Assembly (NCBI GenBank): GCA_015494485.1
Contig: WGBF01000570.1
Span: forward strand, 1-5,268
Origin: a bacterium
Lineage (GTDB): Bacteria; Calditrichota; Calditrichia; RBG-13-44-9; J042
Direction: 5' to 3'
DNA length: 5,268 bases
Shown: one piece after another, positions 1 through 5,268 of the stretch
Layout: each line of letters starts with the position of its first letter
How positions within the stretch are numbered: position 1 is the first letter of the stretch
Program-made: the position numbers and the translations under genes
The notes under the pieces: generated by a model
Told to the model about the DNA's origin: nothing
The model's database searches: none
The model's input: only the letters and a program-made list of their open reading frames with translations

Positions 1-800
1 CCGCCGCCCACCAGGTCGGGTTCGCCGTGTTCAAAAATGTCCGCATCCCCCAGCAGGGCGCCGCCACCAAATGGGGCGTAAATTTTGTGTCCGGAAAAGG
101 CCAGAAAATCAATGTGGCCGGGGTCGTTCTGGGGGCGCATGTTGATGCTGCGGTGGGGGGCCAGTTGCGCGGCATCCACCAGAATGCGGGCGCCGTGGGC
201 GTGGGCAATTTCCGCTAAACGATGAATGTCGTTTACCCACCCGGTCACGTTGGAGGCACCGGTCACTGCCAGCAATTTGGCTTTCCCTTCATACTGGCGG
301 AATTTGGCCTCCAGGTCGTCTATGCGCAGGCGCCCCAGTTCGTCCACATCAATGTACACCACCTTGGCGTGGCGCCGCCAGGGCAGGTCATTGGAGTGGT
401 GCTCCATGCGGCTGACTAATACCACATCCCCTTCTTCAAACGGAAAGCGAAAGGCCAGTTTGTTGATGGCTTCGGTGGTGTTTTTTACAAAAATCACGGT
501 GTGGTTTTCTGCCAGGTTCAAGCCAAAAAAGTCTGCTACAATTTCCCGGGAGAGGTCGTACAGTTCGGAACTAATCTGGGATTTAAAACCGGTGCCGCGG
601 TGAATGCTGCTGTACCAGGTCATCAGCTCATTGATTTTATCCAGTACGGGTTGCAGGGTGGGTGTGCTGGCGGCATTGTCAAAATTGATGTAAGGAACCA
701 GAGAGCCATCATATAACGGAATGCGGGCATCCACGCCCACAATGGCCTGGCGCACATTGTCAATGGTCAGACCGGTGGAATGGGTAATGATGTGTTCCAT
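1..800 (-). CDS. Class V PLP-dependent aminotransferase, SufS/Csd cysteine desulfurase-like (C-terminus off the left edge)
   Basis: The visible 266 residues are the N-terminal and central parts of a class V aminotransferase-fold enzyme. Seen: NFDNAAST (39-46) in the place of the SufS 'LDNAATTP' motif; SIHRGTG (65-71); MEHHSNDLPW (132-141), whose His stacks on PLP in relatives; DAAQLAPH (209-216), with Asp and Gln contacting the PLP ring; and SGHK (236-239), where Lys239 is the expected Schiff-base lysine. SufS/Csd enzymes remove sulfur from cysteine, or act as selenocysteine lyases. Their active-site Cys loop is nearer the C-terminus and lies outside the window, so desulfurase activity cannot be judged. 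The segment after the lysine (IYAPFGGGAL) differs from the usual 'MYGPTGIGVL' of SufS, so this may be a divergent subfamily with another substrate. The start at 800 is supported by AGGAG at 812-808, seven bases upstream. It lies 64 bases downstream of the oxidoreductase gene and is probably cotranscribed. A -10-like TATTAT/TATGAT in the gap lacks a convincing -35. Family call firm, substrate unknown. Confidence 0.92.
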   Translation of the reverse strand, partial: MEHIITHSTGLTIDNVRQAIVGVDARIPLYDGSLVPYINFDNAASTPTLQPVLDKINELMTWYSSIHRGTGFKSQISSELYDLSREIVADFFGLNLAENHTVIFVKNTTEAINKLAFRFPFEEGDVVLVSRMEHHSNDLPWRRHAKVVYIDVDELGRLRIDDLEAKFRQYEGKAKLLAVTGASNVTGWVNDIHRLAEIAHAHGARILVDAAQLAPHRSINMRPQNDPGHIDFLAFSGHKIYAPFGGGALLGDADIFEHGEPDLVGG

Positions 801-855
801 GGCAGGTCTCCTCTGTTATCATAATACCTTGTTTTTCAATTCCCCCTCACATGCA

Positions 856-878
856 ATTCGCCCCTCAGGTGGGCGAAT
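856..878 (-). other. Perfect 8-bp hairpin spanning the oxidoreductase stop codon
   Basis: ATTCGCCC (856-863) and GGGCGAAT (871-878) are exact inverted repeats around a 7-base loop. On the minus strand the loop holds the TGA stop (867-865) of the oxidoreductase gene. No T-run follows on the minus strand, so it is not a typical Rho-independent terminator. It could protect the mRNA 3' end, weaken read-through into the aminotransferase gene, or be neutral. Seen directly; function is inference. Confidence 0.45.
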
Positions 879-1920
879 CCGGCTTAAAGCGGGCCGGTTT
901 TCCCTGCCAGTGCGTTTGCACGTAGGCGGTGTGTTCGTCAATTTTTTGCATAATGGCGTTGGCAATTCTCAACGCCCGTAAGCCATCTTCGCCGGTAACG
1001 GCGGGCGTCCGGTCTTCCAGCACGGCGCGGCAAAACTGTTCCAGTTCGTACTGCAGGGGATTCACATCCCGGCGTTCCAGGCGGGCATACCGGATTTCCC
1101 GTTTGTGGGCGCTCTTTTCAATTTCGCCCAGGGAGAAGGCAAAGCCTGCTTCCTGCAGGTTAATCGTTTCCCCCGCTAAGTAGTACACTTCAGAAAATCC
1201 TTCCAGAAAATCCACGGAGATGTACGCCTCCGGTTCAAAGAAGCGCATTTTGCGCATTTTGCGGGCGGAAATGCGGCTGGCGGTCACATTGGCCACGCAC
1301 CCGTTTTCGAACATCAGGCGGCAGTTGGCAATATCCGGCGTATCGGAAATAACCTGCACGCCGCTGGCATGGATTTCCTTCACCGGGCTTTTGACGAAAC
1401 TGAGAATCAGGTCAATGTCATGAATCATTAAGTCCAGCACCACGGCAACATCCGTTCCCCGCGGATTGAAATTGGCCAGCCGGTGGGATTCAATAAACAG
1501 GGGATTGATTTCCAGCGGTTCCAGCGCCAGCACCGCACCGTTAAAGCGCTCAATGTGCCCCACCTGAATTTTCACCCCGCGCTGCCGGGCTTCCTGAACC
1601 AGTTCTTCGGCTTCCTCCACCGTGCTGGTCATGGGCTTTTCAATGAACACGTGTTTGCCCTTGCGAATTGCCTGCAGGGCATATTCAAAATGGGTACGGG
1701 TGGGCGTGACGATGGAAAGGGCGTCCGATTTCTCCAGCAGGCGTTCCACAGAGGCAAAAGGCTTTACGCCGAATTCTTTCCCTACCGCTTTGGCGCGTTT
1801 GCTGTCGATATCGTAAATACCCACCACGTTGGCAACCGGAATGGTGTTTAATTGCTGAACGTGCAGGCGGCCTAAATAGCCGACCCCGATGACACCGATG
1901 TTGAGTTTATTGGCGGTCAT
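865..1920 (-). CDS. Gfo/Idh/MocA-family NAD(P)-dependent oxidoreductase, GnnA-like (putative UDP-N-acetylglucosamine 3-dehydrogenase)
   Basis: A complete 351-residue cytoplasmic enzyme of normal family length. The N-terminal Rossmann fold carries GVGYLG (12-17) and an acidic residue after the second strand (IYDIDS, 35-40, typical of NAD binding). The family signature EKP is at 94-96, with Lys95 the expected catalytic/nicotinamide-contacting lysine. The C-terminal substrate domain contains VGHIERFN (120-127), LDLMIHDIDL (162-171) with the conserved His167, and NVTASRIS (211-218). These last motifs are, as I recall them, typical of the branch that includes GnnA, which oxidises the 3-OH of UDP-GlcNAc so that a transaminase can make the 3-amino sugar for amide-linked lipid A, and of similar genes in lpx clusters. 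That assignment is inference; another sugar or cyclitol dehydrogenase is possible. The start at 1920 has GGAAGA at 1931-1926, five bases upstream, and overlaps the preceding gene by 14 bases, which suggests translational coupling. The known GnnA partner GnnB is a DegT-type transaminase, not the class V type found next door. Confidence 0.9.
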   Translation of the reverse strand: MTANKLNIGVIGVGYLGRLHVQQLNTIPVANVVGIYDIDSKRAKAVGKEFGVKPFASVERLLEKSDALSIVTPTRTHFEYALQAIRKGKHVFIEKPMTSTVEEAEELVQEARQRGVKIQVGHIERFNGAVLALEPLEINPLFIESHRLANFNPRGTDVAVVLDLMIHDIDLILSFVKSPVKEIHASGVQVISDTPDIANCRLMFENGCVANVTASRISARKMRKMRFFEPEAYISVDFLEGFSEVYYLAGETINLQEAGFAFSLGEIEKSAHKREIRYARLERRDVNPLQYELEQFCRAVLEDRTPAVTGEDGLRALRIANAIMQKIDEHTAYVQTHWQGKPARFKPDSPT

Positions 1921-3214
1921 GGTTGTCTTCCGTTACAATAGTTCGAAGTTTCAGAATTTTTCGCCCCTCAATGGCATCAAAGATGGCGACAATGCGTTCC
2001 CCGTTGCGGTAATAAATCCACTTCAAATATTGGGGCGGTTCGGGTGCCAGGGTGCGGTCTTCTATTTCATCGGGTTCTCCGTACACAATGAAGACCTTGC
2101 CGCGGTCCGTTTCCCACCCGGCGCGTCGGCGGGTAGACCAGCGACGGTTGGCTTCGTCCACCCGACGGTAAAATTCCTCCATCACCGCATTGTAGGGTGT
2201 ATCCGGGTCCGGGTCCCGCGCTTTCCACAACGCACGGAACCGCCGTTCCTGCTCCTGGCGATTTCCCTGTTGCAGGGCTTCAAATTCCTTTTGAGGAAGA
2301 ATGTATTTTAGTGGAGGAATGGCGGTTTTAAGGGACCACAGGCTGAGCGGTTTGGTGAACCATACAATGTTCAACGGTACCGTAAAGCGAATGCGGGGTG
2401 TGGTTTCAGGGAAATCGATGACCACGTCGTACGCCCCTTCTTCCAGCCGGGAAAGGGGAAGGGCTACTGACACCGTGGCGAATGTGGGGTCGGGCGTAAC
2501 GGTGGTATCGATGTGCAATGCGGGTTTTCCGTTTTCCCGATCGCGTACAGAAATACGCAGCGGCTGCGGTTGCCCGGAAATTCCCCACACATGCAGCACC
2601 CAGCGGGCATCACGGTTAAAATCCCAGTAATCACTCAGGGCGGAAGGACGGCCATTGGCACAAAACGGCACCAATGGGGATGAAGCAGAATCCGGGTAAC
2701 AAAACAGCGGATTGGAATAAAACCGTCCTGCACGGTAGCGCAGCGCCAATTGAGTGTTGAGCTTTACCGTGCGACCGCTGTTGACGTCCCGGTAAACCAC
2801 CACTACCGTGTAGTTCCCCACCGGCAGGGTAAGGGAATCCACGCGTGTTTGGTACACCGTCTTCAAATTGGTGGAGTCGAAAACGCCGGTGGAGGCCCGG
2901 ATGTCCACCAGTCTGGAAAATGTTTGATTGTGTTCCGTGTCCGAAAAGGTAAATTCCAGCTGGGCGTGTGCCCGGTATTGCCCGTCGTGTTCAAAAAATT
3001 GAAGAAAATCGTACTGCACTTCGGTAATGATGAAGGTGGTAAACGTATTGTCCCCGTTTGCCAGGGGGAAAAAGCGAAACAGGATGGGCGATTTAACCAG
3101 TATCGTTGCCTCTTTCTGGTGAACGGGAATCACGGGTTTGTAGGTGGAGGTTGCTCCAAGGCTTAGAAAGATGGTTAAAAGGAAAAGGCAGATGTTGCGA
3201 CAGTGGCTTTCCAT
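1907..3214 (-). CDS. Secreted GWxTD-domain protein
   Basis: A 435-residue protein of unknown molecular function. Residues 1-24 are a plausible Sec signal peptide: short basic/polar start, hydrophobic core ICLFLLTIFLSLGA, then polar residues; no lipobox Cys follows, so the mature protein is likely periplasmic or outer-surface. Residues about 30-290 look all-beta (repeated alternating hydrophobic strands such as NYTVVVVYRD and YDVVIDF), with two cysteines (172, 185) that could form a disulfide. Residues about 300-425 are the C-terminal GWxTD domain: ALWKARDPDPDTPYN (328-342), MEEFYRRVDEANRRW (345-359), the defining GWETD (366-370), then RGKVFIVYGEPDEIE (371-385) and LKWIYY (397-402). The frame stays open to a GTG at 3262, but that would put 16 charged residues before the signal peptide and has no ribosome site, so I prefer the ATG at 3214. 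Even there the Shine-Dalgarno match is poor. It is first in the minus-strand run and overlaps the oxidoreductase by 14 bases. Family known; role not established. Confidence 0.88.
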   Translation of the reverse strand: MESHCRNICLFLLTIFLSLGATSTYKPVIPVHQKEATILVKSPILFRFFPLANGDNTFTTFIITEVQYDFLQFFEHDGQYRAHAQLEFTFSDTEHNQTFSRLVDIRASTGVFDSTNLKTVYQTRVDSLTLPVGNYTVVVVYRDVNSGRTVKLNTQLALRYRAGRFYSNPLFCYPDSASSPLVPFCANGRPSALSDYWDFNRDARWVLHVWGISGQPQPLRISVRDRENGKPALHIDTTVTPDPTFATVSVALPLSRLEEGAYDVVIDFPETTPRIRFTVPLNIVWFTKPLSLWSLKTAIPPLKYILPQKEFEALQQGNRQEQERRFRALWKARDPDPDTPYNAVMEEFYRRVDEANRRWSTRRRAGWETDRGKVFIVYGEPDEIEDRTLAPEPPQYLKWIYYRNGERIVAIFDAIEGRKILKLRTIVTEDNHDRQ

Positions 3215-3223
3215 GGCATGTCC

Positions 3224-3229
3224 AATATA
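3224..3229 (-). promoter_or_regulatory. Possible -10 element for the GWxTD gene operon
   Basis: On the minus strand TATATT (3229-3224) is a good -10-like hexamer just upstream of the chosen ATG at 3214; a weak -35-like TTGCGT lies about 18 bases further up. It would give a very short or absent leader, which fits the lack of a clear ribosome binding site. This is a single-motif guess; the A/T-rich stretch around 3281-3325 could instead hold the true promoter. Confidence 0.25.
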
Positions 3230-3317
3230 ACCGCCGAAGCGTGGACAACGCAAGCGCTTCACAAAAGGCTACGGCGGGAAATAAATAAAGACTGGAAAAA
3301 GTTCAACGAAATTTGTT

Positions 3318-3325
3318 TATTTTTG
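3318..3325 (+). promoter_or_regulatory. Candidate Bacteroidota-type -7 promoter element for the transporter leader
   Basis: TATTTTTG matches the Bacteroidota -7 consensus TAnnTTTG exactly. The expected upstream TTTG-type -33 element is poor: only CTGG at 3292-3295, about 22 bases away. If real, transcription would begin near 3332 and give a leader of roughly 175 bases before the transporter start. The region is A/T-rich, so a chance match is quite possible. Confidence 0.3.
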
Positions 3326-3353
3326 CGGTGGAACGGAAAAAACAGCGTCAGTC

Positions 3354-3386
3354 GGTTCCCGGGGAATTGTTCTAATAAGGGGAACC
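3354..3386 (+). other. Leader hairpin upstream of the transporter gene
   Basis: GGTTCCC (3354-3360) pairs perfectly with GGGAACC (3380-3386) around a 19-base loop. The overlapping stretch GTCGGTT (3351-3357) can instead pair with AACCCGAC (3398-3405, one bulged C), which includes the first bases of the downstream terminator stem. Two mutually exclusive folds are what an attenuator needs, but the alternative helix is short. Seen by eye; no folding energy was computed. Confidence 0.4.
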
Positions 3387-3388
3387 CG

Positions 3389-3490
3389 ATGCTGGAAAAC
3401 CCGACAACCAGCAGGTTGTTGTTTTTAAATTCTGAACGTATTGAGGAACGTTGCTACGTAATTTCTGAAAGCGGCGTAGGGTTTCATTAA
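3389..3490 (+). CDS. Possible 33-residue leader peptide ORF
   Basis: An ATG at 3389 is preceded by AAGGGGA (3377-3383), a fair Shine-Dalgarno match five bases away, and opens 33 codons ending at TAA 3488-3490. The stop is 17 bases before the transporter start and just ahead of its ribosome site. The peptide starts MLENPTTSRLL and ends SESGVGFH; it has no signal, membrane segment or run of a single amino acid. Its codons 5-13 cover the terminator-like hairpin, so translating ribosomes would disrupt it. The frame is also open upstream, so this may be a chance ORF. Confidence 0.25.
   Translation: MLENPTTSRLLFLNSERIEERCYVISESGVGFH
3402..3426 (+). terminator. Rho-independent terminator-like hairpin in the transporter leader
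   Basis: CGACAACC (3402-3409) and GGTTGTTG (3414-3421) form an 8-bp stem with one G-U pair and an AGCA tetraloop, followed directly by TTTTT (3422-3426). This is the standard intrinsic terminator layout on the plus strand, yet no plus-strand gene ends before it. It therefore fits an attenuator in the leader of the transporter gene, or the end of a short untranslated RNA. The stem is only moderately strong. Confidence 0.6.
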
Positions 3491-3497
3491 AAATGGC

Positions 3498-3503
3498 AGG
3501 AGG
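3498..3503 (+). promoter_or_regulatory. Strong Shine-Dalgarno site that sets the transporter start
   Basis: AGGAGG lies four bases before the ATG at 3508. The in-frame ATG at 3493 sits before this site and has no comparable sequence upstream, so the later ATG is the likely start, removing five residues (MAGGT). Confidence 0.75.
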
Positions 3504-3507
3504 AACA

Positions 3508-4821
3508 ATGACATCTGCAGCCAGTCTTCCCTACAATGACCGTCCGGAGCCCTCCACGATTTATCGCTGGGTGGTTCTGGTGGTGGCCAGTCTGGCCATG
3601 TTTGGCAATTACTACATCTATGACAGTATCAGCCCGTTGGCGGACCTCCTAAAAGCCCAGCTGGGTTTTTCGGACACCAACATTGGCATGCTGAATGCCA
3701 TTTACAGTTTTCCCAACATTTTTATGGTATTGATTGGCGGGTTTATTATTGACCGCATTGGTACCCGTAAAGCGACTCTGATTTTTGCCTCATTGTGTTT
3801 CATTGGGGCGGTGCTGACCGCTGCTTCCCCGAAGTTTGAAATCATGGCCGCTGGCCGGCTGGTATTTGGTCTGGGTGCCGAATCGCTAATCGTAGCCGTC
3901 ACCACCGCACTGGCCAAATACTTCCGCGGAAAGGAACTGAGCTTTGCCTTTGGAATTAATTTGACCATCGCCCGTCTGGGATCCTTTGCGGCACTCAATT
4001 CCCCTACCTGGGCCAAATTTGCCTACGAAACCTGGCGCGGGCCGTTGATGATTTCGGTGATTGCCGGGCTGGTGTGTATTGTGGCGGCCATCATTTACTG
4101 GCTGCTGGATTCCTACGCGGAATCCCATTACCGGCTGGGACAGGCCGAAGAACCGGAAAAAGTGGTGTGGCAGGACATTTTCAAATTCAGCAAGTCCTAC
4201 TGGTACATTGTTGCCCTGTGCATCACCTTTTATTCCGCCATTTTTCCCTTTCAAACCTTTGCGGTTAAATTTTTTATGGAAGCTCATGGCACCTCCCGGG
4301 AACTGGGCGGCTTTTTAAACAGCATGCTCACCCTGTTTGCCATGATTTTTACCCCCTTGTTTGGTTTGCTGGTGGATTATGTGGGCAAGCGCTCCCTATT
4401 TATGATGTTTGGTTCCTTGCTGCTCATCCCGGTGTATTTGCTAATGGCGTACACCTCCATTCCCCTGTATATCCCCATGGCTATTATGGGCATCGCCTTT
4501 TCGCTGATTCCGGCCGTCATGTGGCCTTCGGTGGCGTACATTGTGGACCAATCCAAACTGGGTACTGCGTACGGCTTAATGACCATGATTCAGAATATTG
4601 GCCTGTTTGCCTTTAATGTGATTATCGGCTGGGCCAACGATTTTGCCGGCGCCAGCGCAGCCCATCCGGAAGGGTACCGGTTGGGGATGTGGATATTTAC
4701 CAGCCTGGGATTTCTGGGATTTTTCTTTGCCTGGCAATTGCGGCGTTCGGAAATGAGCGACAGTGGCCACGGTCTGGAGTTGAGCCGCAAGGAGATGGAA
4801 GCCCGCAATGCCACGGCCTGA
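3508..4821 (+). CDS. MFS transporter, MFSD1-like (putative dipeptide carrier)
   Basis: A complete 437-residue inner-membrane protein with about 12 hydrophobic helices (roughly 19-40, 58-81, 88-107, 110-135, 143-165, 178-200, then after a charged loop 231-255, 267-290, 295-315, 320-345, 351-378, 391-411) and a charged C-terminal tail. Motif A is GGFIIDRIGTRK (77-88), with a second copy GLLVDYVGKR (286-295). Beyond the general fold it resembles animal MFSD1, a lysosomal dipeptide uniporter: RLVFGLGAESL (117-127), GKELSFAFG (141-149), ARLGS (155-159), FGLLVD (285-290), VMWPSVAYIV (337-346) and LGTAYGLMTMIQNIGL (351-366) all have close MFSD1 counterparts as I remember that sequence. Glu125 and Arg156 are 31 residues apart, the same spacing as the MFSD1 residues (E150, R181) reported to hold the dipeptide. 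Dipeptide transport in this organism is inference; direction and coupling are unknown. The gene stands alone on the plus strand with a structured leader that may regulate it. Confidence 0.93.
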   Translation: MTSAASLPYNDRPEPSTIYRWVVLVVASLAMFGNYYIYDSISPLADLLKAQLGFSDTNIGMLNAIYSFPNIFMVLIGGFIIDRIGTRKATLIFASLCFIGAVLTAASPKFEIMAAGRLVFGLGAESLIVAVTTALAKYFRGKELSFAFGINLTIARLGSFAALNSPTWAKFAYETWRGPLMISVIAGLVCIVAAIIYWLLDSYAESHYRLGQAEEPEKVVWQDIFKFSKSYWYIVALCITFYSAIFPFQTFAVKFFMEAHGTSRELGGFLNSMLTLFAMIFTPLFGLLVDYVGKRSLFMMFGSLLLIPVYLLMAYTSIPLYIPMAIMGIAFSLIPAVMWPSVAYIVDQSKLGTAYGLMTMIQNIGLFAFNVIIGWANDFAGASAAHPEGYRLGMWIFTSLGFLGFFFAWQLRRSEMSDSGHGLELSRKEMEARNATA

Positions 4822-4837
4822 TTCCCCTTTAGGGAAT
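4821..4837 (+). other. Short hairpin at the transporter stop codon
   Basis: ATTCCC (4821-4826) and GGGAAT (4832-4837) form a 6-bp stem with a 5-base loop; the first base is the last base of the TGA stop. No T-run follows. It resembles in position and sequence the hairpin at the oxidoreductase stop codon (856-878). Confidence 0.4.
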
Positions 4838-4862
4838 TCCAGAGAATGAATAGGACGAAGCA

Positions 4863-4910
4863 AAACAGCAAAGGGACTGCCCCCACCTACTGAGGCACCA
4901 GTTGCTGTTT
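4863..4910. terminator. Candidate bidirectional terminator between convergent genes
   Basis: AAACAGCAA (4863-4871) and TTGCTGTTT (4902-4910) are perfect 9-bp inverted repeats; inside them TGCC (4878-4881) can pair with GGCA (4894-4897). The structure sits between the ends of the plus-strand transporter (4821) and the minus-strand membrane protein gene (4928). The stem ends in TTT on either strand, with a slightly T-richer continuation on the minus strand. The internal loop and short T-tracts make the call moderate. Confidence 0.45.
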
Positions 4911-4927
4911 ATGGGAACGTCATCGGT

Positions 4928-5268
4928 TTAATGGCGAACCGGTGAAAAGCCGTACACAGTGCGAACCACCCAGCGGACGGGGAAATAAAGGTAGCCGTTG
5001 GCCATCAGGCGTGCCAGCACAAACCCCATGGCGGCAGCAATGGCGCCTACCATGTGAAACAGGCTAATGGCTACAAATAGAATTACTGCCAGGCCCACAA
5101 TTTCAATCGTGCTGGCCCAGCTAATGGGGTGCGTATGCCGGGCGTGTACCAGTACAGCCCGCTGGTAGGAAATAAGTAGCGTCAGCACCGGCATCAGGTA
5201 CAGAATGCGGGTGGGCAATTTGGCAAATTGGGTTAATTCCGGGCTTAATCCGGAGACGTTGTGATACC
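4928..5268 (-). CDS. C-terminal part of a polytopic membrane protein (continues past the right edge)
   Basis: The visible 112 residues are open to the right edge, so the true start is outside the window; the in-frame TTG at 5218 need not be a start. Counting from the edge, there is a hydrophobic segment at about 17-33 (LPTRILYLMPVLTLLIS), a polar stretch with arginines and histidines (YQRAVLVHARHTHPIS, 34-49), a helix at about 54-71 (TIEIVGLAVILFVAISLF), a Gly/Ala-rich helix at about 74-91 (VGAIAAAMGFVLARLMAN), and a short basic tail. This is the end of a multi-helix inner-membrane protein. The pattern vaguely recalls the last helices of MATE/MOP-superfamily flippases or ANKH-type transporters, but I cannot name the family from this fragment. 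It is convergent with the transporter gene. Confidence 0.7.
   Translation of the reverse strand, partial: YHNVSGLSPELTQFAKLPTRILYLMPVLTLLISYQRAVLVHARHTHPISWASTIEIVGLAVILFVAISLFHMVGAIAAAMGFVLARLMANGYLYFPVRWVVRTVYGFSPVRH

Larger units (their letters stand above)
3215..3507. other. Divergent intergenic region with leader-like structure
   Basis: About 290 bases separate the minus-strand GWxTD gene from the plus-strand transporter gene. Open frames crossing it give low-complexity, non-family peptides and are not believable as full-length genes. What it holds is a candidate plus-strand promoter near 3318-3325, a 7-bp hairpin at 3354-3386, a terminator-like hairpin at 3402-3426, a possible small ORF at 3389-3490, and near its end a strong ribosome binding site. 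I recognise no known riboswitch class in it. Confidence 0.7.

Noticed and set aside
226..603. 125-residue plus-strand open frame inside the aminotransferase gene
   Set aside because: The opposite strand encodes clear PLP-enzyme motifs throughout; this frame is rich in Ser/Arg/Thr without any domain and is a shadow.
1483..1851. 122-residue plus-strand open frame inside the oxidoreductase gene
   Set aside because: It is antisense to a complete, motif-bearing gene and its translation shows no recognisable family; a shadow of the codon usage of the real gene.
3215..3262. 16-residue upstream extension of the GWxTD protein from a GTG at 3262
   Set aside because: It would bury the signal peptide behind a basic stretch, and no Shine-Dalgarno sequence precedes the GTG.
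3434..3460. Repeated GAACGT (3434-3439, 3446-3451) and the palindrome TACGTA as a possible operator
   Set aside because: The repeats are only six bases and not symmetric as a pair; too little to call a regulator site.
3203..3490. 95-residue plus-strand open frame across the divergent intergenic region
   Set aside because: It starts inside the opposite GWxTD gene, has no ribosome site at its start and no family-like sequence. Only its last 33 codons have an independent start with a plausible ribosome site, listed separately at low confidence.
3886..4287. 133-residue minus-strand open frame inside the transporter gene
   Set aside because: Antisense to the helices of an intact MFS protein; no ribosome site or family resemblance.
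1..5268. CRISPR array, insertion sequence, phage or defence island
   Set aside because: No spaced direct repeats, transposase or integrase motifs, terminal inverted repeats or nuclease/defence genes were seen; the genes look like ordinary chromosomal ones.

Overview
The window looks like a chromosomal segment of a Gram-negative bacterium of moderate GC content. The best taxonomic hint is the protein with a GWxTD domain (positions 1907-3214, minus strand). To my knowledge this domain occurs mainly in Bacteroidota/Ignavibacteria/Calditrichota-type lineages and in Acidobacteria. One exact match to the Bacteroidota-type -7 promoter element (TAnnTTTG, 3318-3325) fits that, but it is weak evidence. 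No mobile element, tRNA, rRNA or CRISPR array was seen.

Left two thirds (1-3214) is a minus-strand run of three genes, read from right to left. First comes an exported GWxTD-domain protein. It overlaps by 14 bases an NAD(P)-dependent Gfo/Idh/MocA oxidoreductase that resembles the GnnA-type sugar-nucleotide 3-dehydrogenases. After a 64-base gap follows a class V PLP-dependent aminotransferase of the SufS/Csd cysteine desulfurase fold, which runs off the left edge. The overlap and short gap suggest one transcription unit. The shared job of the three genes is not evident from sequence; an envelope or sugar-nucleotide theme is possible because of the GnnA resemblance and the secreted partner.

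Middle (3215-3507) is a divergent intergenic region of about 290 bases with no convincing protein gene. On the plus strand it holds a candidate promoter, a 7-bp hairpin, a terminator-like hairpin followed by five T residues, and a possible 33-codon leader ORF over the terminator. Together these look like an attenuated leader for the next gene.

Right third: a 12-helix major facilitator transporter (3508-4821, plus strand) closely resembles the eukaryotic lysosomal dipeptide carrier MFSD1, including a Glu and an Arg at the same spacing. A 106-base convergent gap with two hairpins separates it from the C-terminal end of a polytopic membrane protein on the minus strand (4928-5268), which continues past the right edge.
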